Below, in pieces: positions 1-7,021 of a stretch of 8,030 bases of DNA. Source of the stretch: Actinomycetota bacterium (GTDB lineage Bacteria > Actinomycetota > Thermoleophilia > Solirubrobacterales > Solirubrobacteraceae); contig VAXS01000158.1 of assembly GCA_005883255.1 (NCBI GenBank), forward strand, positions 1 through 8,030, in the 5' to 3' direction. The first letter of the stretch is position 1. The number at the start of each line of letters is the position of its first letter. The notes under the pieces are model-generated. The model had not been told where the DNA came from, made no database searches, and saw nothing but the letters and a program-made list of their open reading frames with translations. Both the position numbers and the translations under genes were made by a program.

Positions 1-879
1 GGGGACGATCGTCCCGTGGGCGATCCGGTCCAGGATCCGCCCGGACACGGTGGGGTGCGCCTCGAAGATCCGGTGGTCGGGCGTGGGGAGGCCGTACTCC
101 TCGGGACGCCCCACCTGGGCCTCGATCGTGCGCTCCATGACCTTCTGGCGCACCCGCAGAGGTACGCCCGGGCGCGCCAGCAGGGTGCTCAGCGCCCCGT
201 GGCGCCAGGGCTGGTCGATCGGCTTGCCCGCGATGTACTTGGGGATGACATAGGCGCCCCGGCGCGCGGCCAAGTAAGTGGTCCGGGCCACGTATGAGGA
301 GTCGACCGCCAGGTCCATGGCACTGTTGCCCATCCCCAGGATCACCACCCGGCGGTCGCGGAATTCCTCCGAGTCCTTGTACTCGTGCGCGTGCATCTGG
401 CGGCCGTCGAAGCGGCCGGGGAAGGGCGGCTCCGGCCACCGCGGGTCCCAGTGGTGGCCGTTGGCGACCAGCAGCGCGTCGTAGCGGCGCGACTCGCCCG
501 AGTCGAGCTCCACCTCCCACACCCCGTCCTCGCGCCGGTCGGCGTGGCCCACGCCGGTCTCGAACGCGATCCGGTCGCGGAAGCCGAAGTGCTCGACGTA
601 GGCGTCGAAGTAGGAGGCGATGTGGTCGTGGCGCGGGAAGTCGGGGAACGACTTCGGCATGGGGAAGTCGGAGTACTCCATGCGCTCGCGCGAAGTGTTG
701 ATGTGCAGCGTGCGATAGGCCGACGACATCCCGTTGCGGTTGCCGAAGACCCAGTTCCCGCCCACCCGGTCGGACTTCTCGAAGCAGTCGAACGGGATCC
801 CTCGCTCGTGCAGCGCCTTGGCTCCAGCGATGCCCGAGGAGCCCGCCCCGATCACGCAGGCGCGCGGCAGCGACGACAT
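1..879 (-). CDS. Flavin-containing monooxygenase (FMO/BVMO-like), N-terminal 293 residues; 3' end outside window
   Basis: This is a probable NADPH- and FAD-dependent monooxygenase that inserts one oxygen atom into a soft nucleophile or ketone; the substrate cannot be read from sequence. The frame stays open from an ATG at 879 to base 1. Visible motifs are the FAD-binding GAGSSG (residues 11-16), GGNW (40-43), an FMO-type NTSRERMEYSDFP stretch (61-73), the family signature FxGxxxHxxxY read as F157, G159, H163 and Y167, and a second dinucleotide fold GMGNSA (182-187). The fragment ends in HPTVSGRILDRI, typical of the last third of FMOs, so about 150-200 residues are probably missing beyond the edge. 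The start follows a near-consensus promoter by 7 bases and has no Shine-Dalgarno, so the mRNA is probably leaderless. It is divergent from the small membrane gene at 944. The FMO family call is firm; the choice between N/S-oxygenase and Baeyer-Villiger activity is open. Confidence 0.88.
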   Translation of the reverse strand, partial: MSSLPRACVIGAGSSGIAGAKALHERGIPFDCFEKSDRVGGNWVFGNRNGMSSAYRTLHINTSRERMEYSDFPMPKSFPDFPRHDHIASYFDAYVEHFGFRDRIAFETGVGHADRREDGVWEVELDSGESRRYDALLVANGHHWDPRWPEPPFPGRFDGRQMHAHEYKDSEEFRDRRVVILGMGNSAMDLAVDSSYVARTTYLAARRGAYVIPKYIAGKPIDQPWRHGALSTLLARPGVPLRVRQKVMERTIEAQVGRPEEYGLPTPDHRIFEAHPTVSGRILDRIAHGTIVP

Positions 880-886
880 GCCTATC

Positions 887-916
887 ACCCTACGTCAAAG
901 ATGACGCAGGCGTCAA
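887..916 (-). promoter_or_regulatory. Probable sigma-70-type promoter for the monooxygenase, leaderless
   Basis: Read on the minus strand, TTGACG (916-911) matches the -35 consensus at five of six positions. An 18-base spacer leads to TAGGGT (892-887), which fits the TANNNT form of a -10 box. Seven bases then separate the -10 from the ATG at 879, which would place the transcript start at or next to the start codon. The lack of a Shine-Dalgarno upstream of that ATG agrees with a leaderless mRNA, common in high-GC actinobacteria. This is inferred from motif spacing only. Confidence 0.55.
893..915. promoter_or_regulatory. Candidate operator: three CGTCA/TGACG half-sites at 9-bp pitch
   Basis: CGTCA (893-897), TGACG (902-906) and CGTCA (911-915) alternate in orientation, with exactly four bases between neighbours. 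Each adjacent pair is an inverted repeat, and the second pair extends to TGACGC/GCGTCA around two central bases. The array spans the -35 and spacer of the monooxygenase promoter and lies just upstream of the small gene at 944, where a dimeric repressor could control both. The rightmost half-site is also the -35 element, so part of the pattern could be promoter consensus alone. No regulator gene is visible in the window. Confidence 0.4.
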
Positions 917-928
917 GTTTGTGGTGGT

Positions 929-2524
929 CTAGGCTTCGCGCCGATGTTCGCCTCGCGCGCCTTCGCCGTCACCATCGGTCTGATCATCACCTTCGGGGGC
1001 CTGGGGCTGGTCGTCAACGGGATCGTCGTTTACATCGTCGCCCAGGCCCTGGGCGAGCGCGCGGAGAACCGCCGCGCGACCTCGGGCGAGGAGACGAGCG
1101 AGCCGCTCTAGCGGCCGGCGCCCGGGCCGCGCGCACTTGCGTCCCTCGGCGATCGCCGTCACCACCAGCGACTGGCCCACGCGCGCGTCGCCGCACGCGA
1201 ACACGCCCGGCCGCGAGGTGGCGTAGACCGGCGCCCGGACGTTCCCCCGCGCGTCGAGGTCGAGCCCCAGGTCGCGCACCGGCCCGTCGTGGTCGGGGTG
1301 CGAGAAGCCGATGGCGATCAGCACCAGCTGCGCCGGCAGCGCGAACTCGCTGCCCGGGACCGCCCGCAGGTCGCGCGACGACGTGCCCTCCACCCGCCGG
1401 CCGTGCGCCCGGGCCACGCGGCCGTCCCCGTCGCCCTCCAGGGCGGTCACCTCGGAGTTCCAGGTGCGCTCGCCGCCCTCGTCCAGCGCGTAGGTGGTCA
1501 GCGTGCGCTTGGGGGGGAGCGGCCACGGAGTGTTCTCGGGGCGTCCCGACGACGGCAGCTCGGGATAGACGTCGAGCATCTTCACGTCGGCCGCGCCCTC
1601 GCGCAGCGAGTTGGAGATGCAGTCCATCCCGGTGTCGCCGCCGCCCACGACCACCACGTGCTTCCCGGCGGCGGTGATCTCGCGCTCGGCCGCCCGCCAG
1701 GGCCGGCCCTCCTCCCGGGCCACCGCGCGGTTGCGCTGGTACAGGTAGTCCATCGCGAAGTGCACGCCCTCGAGGTCGCGGCCGGGGACTTCGAGCTCGC
1801 GGTGCACCCGCGACCCAATCGCCAGCACCACCGCGTCGAAGCGCTCGCGCAGCTCGGCGGCGCTCACGTCGCGGCCCACGTCCACGTCGCACAGGAACGT
1901 CACGCCCTCGTCCTCGAGCAGCCGGGCGCGGCGGTCGATGATCCACTTCTCGAGCTTCGCGTCGGGCACGCCGAAGCGCATCAGGCCGCCCACTCCCTCG
2001 TCGCGCTCGAACACGGTCACGCTGTGGCCCATCCGGTTGAGCTCGTCGGCCACCGCCATGCCCGCCGGCCCCGAGCCCACCACCGCCACGCTGCGGCCGG
2101 TCCGGGTGGCGGGGGGCTCCGGCACGATCCACCCGTTGGCCCAGCCGCGCTCGGCGATCCCCAGCTCGATCTGCTCGATCGTCACCGGGTCGTCGTTGAT
2201 GTCCAGCACGCAGGCCGACTCGCACGGCGCCGGGCAGATCAGCCCGGTGAACTCGGGGAAGTTGTTGGTGGAGTGCGCGACCTCCACCGCGCGCCGCCAG
2301 TCGCCGCGGTAGACGAGGTCGTTCCAGTCGGGGATCGGGTTGCCCAGCGGGCAGCCCTCGTGGCAGAAGGGGACGCCGCAGTCCATGCAGCGGCCGCCCT
2401 GGCGCGCCAGCTCCTCCTCGGACTGGGTGTGGAAGTACTGCTTGTAGTCGCGCACGCGCTCGCGCGGGTCGCGCTTGTCGAAGCCGACCCGGTGGATCCG
2501 CAGGAATCCCCCGATCTCGCCCAC
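929..2524 (-). CDS. gltD: Glutamate synthase (NADPH) small subunit, beta chain; real 3' end probably near 1108
   Basis: GltD takes electrons from NADPH onto FAD and passes them through Fe-S clusters to the FMN of GltB, in the cytoplasmic GS-GOGAT route of ammonia assimilation. The N-terminal Fe-S domain shows Cys46, 49, 54 and 58, with CPLGNPIPDWN after them, then Cys97, 101 and 105 in ICPAPCESAC. GSGPAG (150-155) is the FAD-binding fold and GGGDTG (294-299) the NADPH-binding fold; GVFACGD near the C-terminus is the second FAD contact. The GTG at 2524 is chosen because GGGAG lies five bases upstream and the protein then begins GEIGGFLRIHR, as GltD proteins do. The open frame gives 531 residues, whereas the family is usually about 470-490. 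Homology ends around VTAIAEGRKCA (about 1125); beyond this the codons lose their G/C third-position bias and lie opposite the small gene at 944. One base fewer near 1112-1125 would end the frame at TAG (1110-1108), giving about 471 residues. Confidence 0.93.
   Translation of the reverse strand: MGEIGGFLRIHRVGFDKRDPRERVRDYKQYFHTQSEEELARQGGRCMDCGVPFCHEGCPLGNPIPDWNDLVYRGDWRRAVEVAHSTNNFPEFTGLICPAPCESACVLDINDDPVTIEQIELGIAERGWANGWIVPEPPATRTGRSVAVVGSGPAGMAVADELNRMGHSVTVFERDEGVGGLMRFGVPDAKLEKWIIDRRARLLEDEGVTFLCDVDVGRDVSAAELRERFDAVVLAIGSRVHRELEVPGRDLEGVHFAMDYLYQRNRAVAREEGRPWRAAEREITAAGKHVVVVGGGDTGMDCISNSLREGAADVKMLDVYPELPSSGRPENTPWPLPPKRTLTTYALDEGGERTWNSEVTALEGDGDGRVARAHGRRVEGTSSRDLRAVPGSEFALPAQLVLIAIGFSHPDHDGPVRDLGLDLDARGNVRAPVYATSRPGVFACGDARVGQSLVVTAIAEGRKCARPGRRPLERLARLLARGRAAVLRALAQGLGDDVNDDPVDDQPQAPEGDDQTDGDGEGARGEHRREA
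930..935 (+). promoter_or_regulatory. Possible -10 box for the small membrane gene
   Basis: TAGGCT fits TANNNT and lies 8 bases before the ATG at 944, much like the -10 to ATG spacing on the opposite strand. There is no good -35 at 16-18 bases upstream, and only a weak AGG as a possible ribosome site. A leaderless transcript would explain the missing Shine-Dalgarno. Support is weak because the motif is short. Confidence 0.25.
944..1111 (+). CDS. Small single-pass membrane protein, 55 aa, unknown function
   Basis: I do not recognise a family. The reading frame runs from ATG at 944 to TAG at 1109-1111. Residues about 6-36 are strongly hydrophobic (a run of V, I, L, G, F and A), long enough for one membrane helix. 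A polar C-terminal tail follows, rich in E and R. Of its 55 codons, 53 end in G or C (exceptions GGT and GTT), which matches real genes here. The gltD read-through tail on the opposite strand has 21 of 60 codons ending in A or T. This contrast is the main reason to accept the small gene. It is divergent from the monooxygenase across a 64-base control region and convergent with gltD, sharing a CTAG at the ends. The function could be a membrane anchor or accessory peptide, but nothing in the sequence decides it. Confidence 0.6.
   Translation: MFASRAFAVTIGLIITFGGLGLVVNGIVVYIVAQALGERAENRRATSGEETSEPL
1102..1115. terminator. Hairpin at the convergent gene ends; weak candidate bidirectional terminator
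   Basis: GCCGC (1102-1106) and GCGGC (1111-1115) can pair around a four-base loop. The hairpin sits on the CTAG that carries the stop of the small plus-strand gene and a possible stop of gltD on the minus strand. More GC-rich self-complementary sequence follows to about 1130. There is no T-tract on either side, so intrinsic termination is uncertain. Confidence 0.25.
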
Positions 2525-2526
2525 GA

Positions 2527-5247
2527 TTACTCCCGCAGCGCGGGCTCGCCCTCGCCGGCGATCCCGGCGGCCTCCTGCGCCAGCTCGGCGAGCGCCCGCT
2601 TGTAGTCGTGGGGCATGACCTTCACGAACCTGGGCAGGTACTCGCTCCAGCGCGAGAGGATCCGCTCGGCCACCGGCGACCCGGTCCGCTGGGCGTGCTC
2701 GGCGATCAGCCCGCGCAGCTCGCGCTCGTCGTCGGCCGAGATCTCGTCGAAGCCCACCAGCTCCAGGTTGCATCGGCCCTCGAACCCTTCGTCCTCGTCC
2801 AGCACGTAGGCGATGCCGCCGCTCATGCCAGCCGCGAAGTTGCGCCCGGTTCGGCCCAGAACGATCACCCGGCCGCCGGTCATGTACTCGCAGCCGTGGT
2901 CGCCGCAGCCCTCGACCACGGCCCAGGCGTCGGAGTTGCGCACGGCGAAGCGCTCGCCGGCCAGCCCCCGGAAGAAGGCGCGCCCGCCGGTGGCGCCGTA
3001 GAGCACGGTGTTGCCCACGATGACGTTCTCCTCGGCGAGGTAGGGGTGCCCGTCGGGCGGCAGGACCGTGAGCACCCCGCCGGACAGGCCCTTGCCGGTG
3101 TAGTCGTTGGCCTCGCCCCGCAGGGTGAACGTCACCCCCGAGGCCAGCCAGGCCCCGAAGCTCTGGCCGGCCGAGCCGTGGAACTCGACCTCGATCGTGC
3201 CCTCGGGCAGGCCGGCAGAGCCGTGGCGCCGCGCGATCTCGTGGGAGAGGATCCCGCCCACCGCGCGGTGGACGTTGTGCACCTCGCGCTGCAGGCCCAC
3301 CTTCTCGCCGCGCTCCAGCGCGGGGCGGGCGGCCGCGATCAGGTCCCAGTCCAGCGCGTCGTCGAGCACACGCGGCGGCGGCTCGGTGCGGCGCCGCGGC
3401 GCGCCAGGCTCCACCTCGGGCATCGTCAGGACGTTGGTGAGGTCGACCCCGCCCGCCTTCCAGTGCTCGATCGCCGCCTCGGCCTCGAGCAGGTCGGCGC
3501 GCCCGATCAGCTCCTCCATCGTCCGCACGCCCAGGCCGGCCATCAGCCGCCGGGTGTGCTCGGCCACCAGCATCAGGTAGTTGACGACGTGCTCGGGAGT
3601 GCCGGCGAACCGGCGGCGCAGCTCCGGGTCCTGCGAGGCGATCCCCACCGGGCAGGTGTTGAGGTGGCAGACCCGCATCATGATGCAGCCGGTGGCGATC
3701 AGCGGGGCGGTGGAGAAGCCGAACTCGTCGGCGCCCAGCAGCGCGGCCACCACCACGTCGCGCCCGGTGCGCATCTGCCCGTCGACCTCGACGATGATCC
3801 GCGAGCGCAGGTCGTTGGCCAGGAGCGTCTGCTGGGTCTCGGCCAGCCCGATCTCCCAGGGGACGCCCGCCGACTGGATCGACGACTGCGGCGAGGCGCC
3901 GGTGCCGCCGTCGTGGCCGGCGATCGTCACGTGGTCGGCGTTGGCCTTGGCCACGCCCGCCGCCACCGTCCCCACGCCCACCTCGGCCACCAGCTTCACC
4001 GACACGCGGGCGCGCGGGTTGCCGCAGCGCAGGTCGTAGATCAGCTGCTTGAGGTCCTCGATCGAATAGATGTCGTGGTGGGGCGGGGGCGAGATCAGCC
4101 CCACGCCCGGCGTCGAGTGCCGCAGCCGGGCGATGTAGCGGTCGACCTTGTGGCCCGGCAGCTGGCCGCCCTCGCCGGGCTTGGCGCCCTGGGCGATCTT
4201 GATCTGCAGCTGGTCGGCGTTCGCCAGGTAGTTGATCGTGACGCCGAAGCGCCCGCTGGCCACCTGCTTGATGGCGCTGCGGCGCTCGTCGCCGTAGCGG
4301 GCCTCGTCCTCGCCGCCCTCGCCGGTGTTGGAGCGGCCGCCCAGCCGGTTCATGGCCACGGCCAGCGTCTCGTGCGCCTCGGGCGACAGCGCGCCCAGGC
4401 TCATGCCCCCGGTGGAGAAGCGCTTGACGATCTCGGTGGCCGGCTGCACCTCGTCCAGCGGCACCGGCCTCACGTCCTCGCGCAGGCGCAGCAGCCCGCG
4501 CAGCATGCCCGCGCGGGCGTTCTCCTCGTCCACCAGGTGGGCGAAGCGGTCGTAGGTCTGCTGGGAGACGTCGCCGTCGCCGTTGCCATTGGGGCGGACC
4601 GAGTGCTGGAGCAGCGCGATCGTCTCCGGGTCCCACATCCGGCGCTCGCCGTCGCGGCGCCACTGGTACAGGCCGCCGACGGGCAGGAGGTCGGAGTCGG
4701 GCCGCGGGTAGCCGCGCGCGTGGCGCTCCAGCGCCTCGCGGGCCAGCACGTCCAGGCCGACGCCTCCGATGCGCGAGGCCGTGCCGGTGAAGTGGCGGGC
4801 CACCAGCTCGGGCTCCAGGCCCACCGCCTCGAAGATCTGCGCGCCACAGTAGGACTGGACGGTGGAGATCCCCATCTTGGACAGGACCTTCAGCAGTCCC
4901 TTGCCGATCGCCTTGACGACGTTGTCCTCGGCCTCCGCCTGCGAGAGCTCGCCCAGCATCCCCGCCTGGCGCAGGTCGGTCAGCGACTCCAGCATCAGGT
5001 AGGGGTTGATCGCGGCGGCCCCGTAGCCGATCAGCGTGGCCATGTGGTGGGTCTCGCGGGGCTCGCCCGACTCGATCACCAGGCCGCAGCGCAGGCGCGT
5101 GCCCTCGCGGACCAGGTGGTGGTGGACGGCGGCCACCGCCAGCAGCGACGGGATCGCCACCCGCTCGGCGCCCACCTCGCGGTCGGACAGGATCAGCACG
5201 TTGATCCCCTCGGCCACCATGTCGTGCGCTTCCTGGCAGATGCGCGC
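2527..5247 (-). CDS. gltB: GltB C-terminal part: central, FMN synthase and beta-helix domains (906 aa)
   Basis: This part makes glutamate from 2-oxoglutarate and channelled ammonia at an FMN site. It opens with [23 protein letters not shown], the middle of the central domain; the first ATG in frame is at 5220. Numbering from that ATG, the FMN/oxoglutarate domain covers about 265-640, with [12 protein letters not shown] (341-352) and [10 protein letters not shown] (435-444). The 3Fe-4S ligands are Cys512, Cys518 and Cys523 in the family spacing C-x5-C-x4-C. From about 650 to 860 the glycine-rich right-handed beta-helix is visible ([27 protein letters not shown]). The end [10 protein letters not shown] is followed by TAA, two bases before the gltD start. 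ATG 5220 has no convincing ribosome site and lies inside a conserved domain, so I treat it as internal. Function is certain from the domains; independent expression is doubtful. Confidence 0.88.
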   Translation of the reverse strand, partial: ARICQEAHDMVAEGINVLILSDREVGAERVAIPSLLAVAAVHHHLVREGTRLRCGLVIESGEPRETHHMATLIGYGAAAINPYLMLESLTDLRQAGMLGELSQAEAEDNVVKAIGKGLLKVLSKMGISTVQSYCGAQIFEAVGLEPELVARHFTGTASRIGGVGLDVLAREALERHARGYPRPDSDLLPVGGLYQWRRDGERRMWDPETIALLQHSVRPNGNGDGDVSQQTYDRFAHLVDEENARAGMLRGLLRLREDVRPVPLDEVQPATEIVKRFSTGGMSLGALSPEAHETLAVAMNRLGGRSNTGEGGEDEARYGDERRSAIKQVASGRFGVTINYLANADQLQIKIAQGAKPGEGGQLPGHKVDRYIARLRHSTPGVGLISPPPHHDIYSIEDLKQLIYDLRCGNPRARVSVKLVAEVGVGTVAAGVAKANADHVTIAGHDGGTGASPQSSIQSAGVPWEIGLAETQQTLLANDLRSRIIVEVDGQMRTGRDVVVAALLGADEFGFSTAPLIATGCIMMRVCHLNTCPVGIASQDPELRRRFAGTPEHVVNYLMLVAEHTRRLMAGLGVRTMEELIGRADLLEAEAAIEHWKAGGVDLTNVLTMPEVEPGAPRRRTEPPPRVLDDALDWDLIAAARPALERGEKVGLQREVHNVHRAVGGILSHEIARRHGSAGLPEGTIEVEFHGSAGQSFGAWLASGVTFTLRGEANDYTGKGLSGGVLTVLPPDGHPYLAEENVIVGNTVLYGATGGRAFFRGLAGERFAVRNSDAWAVVEGCGDHGCEYMTGGRVIVLGRTGRNFAAGMSGGIAYVLDEDEGFEGRCNLELVGFDEISADDERELRGLIAEHAQRTGSPVAERILSRWSEYLPRFVKVMPHDYKRALAELAQEAAGIAGEGEPALRE
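2530..2534 (-). promoter_or_regulatory. gltD ribosome-binding site, overlapping the gltB end
   Basis: GGGAG on the minus strand lies five bases before the GTG start of gltD. The gltB stop TAA (2529-2527) falls between this site and the GTG (2524-2522), with two bases between stop and start. This layout points to translational coupling of the two subunits and decides the GTG start, since no ATG fits. Confidence 0.65.
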
Positions 5248-6934
5248 GGAGGATCGGCTGGCGCATCACCAGCTGGTGCGCGTGCTCCGGCGTCTCGTCC
5301 AGCAGGTTGCCGGAGGGCCCGACGCCGCTGGCCAGGCTCATGACGATCGACTCGCGGATGGGGTCGATCGCCGGGTTCGTCACCTGGGCGAACAGCTGCT
5401 TGAAGTAGGCGAACAGCGACGGCTGGCGATCGGACAGGACGGCCAGCGCCAGGTCGTTGCCCATGGAGCCCACCGGCTCCTGGCCGGTGTTCGCCATGGG
5501 CGTCATGAGCACCCGGAGGTCCTCCTGCGAGTAGCCGAAGGCCAGCTGGCGATCGCGGCGGGGCTCGACGCGCGGCGAGCGGGGCTCCGCCTCCGGGAGG
5601 TCGTCGAAGCGCACGCTGCAGCGCTCGAACCACTCGCGGTAGGGACGGCGGGTGGCCATCCGCTGCTTGATCTCGGCGTCCTCCACCACCCGTCCCTCAT
5701 CGAGGTCGACCAGGAACAGCCGGCCCGGCTGCAGCCGGCCCTTGCGGACGATGCCCTCCTCCTGGATCGGCAGCACGCCGGCCTCCGAGGCGAGCACCAC
5801 GTAGCCGGACGCGGTCTCCACCCAGCGGCCGGGGCGCAGGCCGTTGCGGTCCAGCGTCGCGCCCGCCCAGCGGCCGTCGCAGAACGCCACCGCGGCCGGC
5901 CCGTCCCACGGCTCCATGAGGCACGAGTGATAGTCGTAGAAGCCGCGCAGCTCCGGGGTGACGTCCTCGCGCCCGGCGTGCGCCTCGGGGATCATCGTCA
6001 TCACCGCGTGGGGCAGCGAGCGGCCGCTCAGCACCAGCAGCTCGAGCACGTTGTCGAGCGTGGCCGAGTCCGACCCGCCGGGACGCACCACCGGCAGCAC
6101 CTTGCGCAGGTCGTCGCCGAACAGCTCGGAGCGCAGCTGCGACTCGCGGGCGCGCATCCAGTTGACGTTGCCCATCAGCGTGTTGATCTCGCCGTTGTGG
6201 GCGATCATCCGGTAGGGGTGCGCCAGCTCCCAACTGGGGAACGTGTTGGTGGAGAAGCGCGCGTGCACCAGCGCCGACCGGCTGACCACGCGCTCGTCGC
6301 GCAGGTCGGGATAGAACTCGGGCAGCTGCAGCGAGGTGAGCATGCCCTTGTAGACGATCGTGCGGGCCGAGAACGAGGGCATCACCAGGTCGGGGCCGCC
6401 CGCCATCTCGGCCACGCGCCGGATCACGTAGACCTTGCGCTCGAAGCCGTCGCGGTCGCCGGCCAGCTCGGGCGAGGCGCCCACGAACAGCTGGCGGAAC
6501 ACCGGCATGGCCAGCCGGGCGGTGCGGCCGCAGTGCTCGGGCGCCACCGGCACGTCGCGCCAGCCCAGGACGCGCTGGCCCTCGCCCTCGACCGTCTCGT
6601 TCAGCAGCGCCTCGAGCTCGGCCCGCCGCGCGTCGTCGGTGGGGAGGAAGCACACCGCCACGGCGTACTGTCCGGCGGGCGGAAGCGTGAAGTCGACCGC
6701 CTCGCGCAGCAGCGCGTCGGGGATGTCGAGCAGGATCCCGGCCCCGTCGCCGGTGTCGGCGTCGGCGCCGGTCGCGCCCCGGTGGTAGAGGTGCTCGACG
6801 GCCAGGATCGCCCGCTCCACCACCTCGTGCGTGGGGCCGTTGTGCAGCCGCGCGACGAGGCCGATGCCACAGGCATCGTGCTCGTGTGCGGGGTCGTAGA
6901 GACCAGGGGCCACTGGGGGCGACATGGGTGACAT
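5246..6934 (-). CDS. gltB: GltB N-terminal part: glutamine amidotransferase domain (about 563 aa before the break)
   Basis: This class II (Ntn-type) glutaminase domain hydrolyses glutamine and sends ammonia down a tunnel to the synthase site. Cys22, in HDACGIG, is the expected catalytic nucleophile, exposed once a propeptide of about 21 residues is removed. Other family blocks are [19 protein letters not shown] (224-242), AHNGEINT (245-252), [10 protein letters not shown] (286-295) and [10 protein letters not shown] (361-370). The part ends in [16 protein letters not shown] (to 562), where the central domain normally begins. Start ATG 6934 is preferred over ATG 6925 because AGGAG lies six bases upstream of it. 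After about 5246 this frame carries on without a stop, but out of register with GltB, giving arginine/glycine/alanine-rich sequence until it re-enters gltD. That stretch is not real protein homology. Confidence 0.88.
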
Positions 6935-6940
6935 GGGGCG

Positions 6941-6945
6941 CTCCT
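6941..6945 (-). promoter_or_regulatory. gltB ribosome-binding site
   Basis: AGGAG on the minus strand is six bases before ATG 6934. It fixes the upstream of two candidate ATGs (6934 and 6925) as the gltB start. Confidence 0.65.
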
Positions 6946-6980
6946 GAGGCGGCGTCAGAGCACGCGTAGGCGAGCGCCGA

Positions 6981-7007
6981 ATCGTACCAGCGCATAACGC
7001 GGGTAAA
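6981..7007 (-). promoter_or_regulatory. Possible gltBD promoter
   Basis: In the 87-base gap between the glycosyltransferase stop and gltB, TACGAT (6986-6981) could be a -10 box. TTTACC (7007-7002) could be a -35 with a 15-base spacer, or GTTTAC (7008-7003) with 16. This would give a leader of about 40 bases ending in the AGGAG site. The gap is visibly richer in A and T here than its surroundings. The spacer is short and the -35 poor, so gltBD could also be read from the gene upstream. No terminator or riboswitch-like fold is evident in the gap. Confidence 0.35.
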
Positions 7008-7021
7008 CCTGTCGCGGCGGC

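Larger units (their letters stand above)
2527..6934 (-). pseudogene. gltB: gltB as a whole: large subunit of glutamate synthase, disrupted by internal deletion plus frameshift
   Basis: Both halves of a normal GltB are present in order, but not in one frame. The first half starts at 6934 and the second ends at 2527; their codon phases differ by one. At the junction (5242-5250) the protein passes from [10 protein letters not shown] directly to [11 protein letters not shown]. In GltB proteins roughly 40-50 residues normally lie between these two motifs. The two parts total about 1469 residues; adding the missing stretch gives about 1510, the normal size. The change is therefore a deletion of about 120-150 bases whose length is not a multiple of three. 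As written, no intact GltB can be made. All active-site motifs outside the gap are intact, so this is either a very recent mutation or an assembly/read error. The two parts are described separately. Confidence 0.75.

Noticed and set aside
1511..1517. Run of seven G in gltD as a possible frameshift site
   Set aside because: The protein stays in a single sensible GltD frame on both sides of the run, so no indel is indicated here.
2527..5220. Independent gene starting at ATG 5220
   Set aside because: The ATG lies inside a conserved domain, homology continues upstream of it in the same frame to about 5247, and no good ribosome site precedes it.
5236..5256. Programmed ribosomal frameshift in gltB
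   Set aside because: There is no slippery heptamer, and a conserved segment of the protein is missing at the junction. A frameshift in translation would not remove it.
2608..5343. Long plus-strand open frame of 911 codons, and others at 5036-6931, 1289-2605 and 385-1677
   Set aside because: All lie opposite genes with clear protein families. Their H/V/Q/R/A-rich, repetitive composition is what the reverse strand of GC-rich coding DNA gives. No domain is recognisable.
929..6934. A true 2001-residue GltB-GltD fusion protein
   Set aside because: The middle ~900 residues are GltB read in the wrong frame (low-complexity R, G, A and P). The correct GltB frame for that region ends with its own stop at 2527, and gltD has its own ribosome site and GTG.
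6935..7021. Riboswitch or attenuator in the gltB leader
   Set aside because: The gap is only 87 bases and I see no stable stem set, T-tract or known glutamine-type motif.
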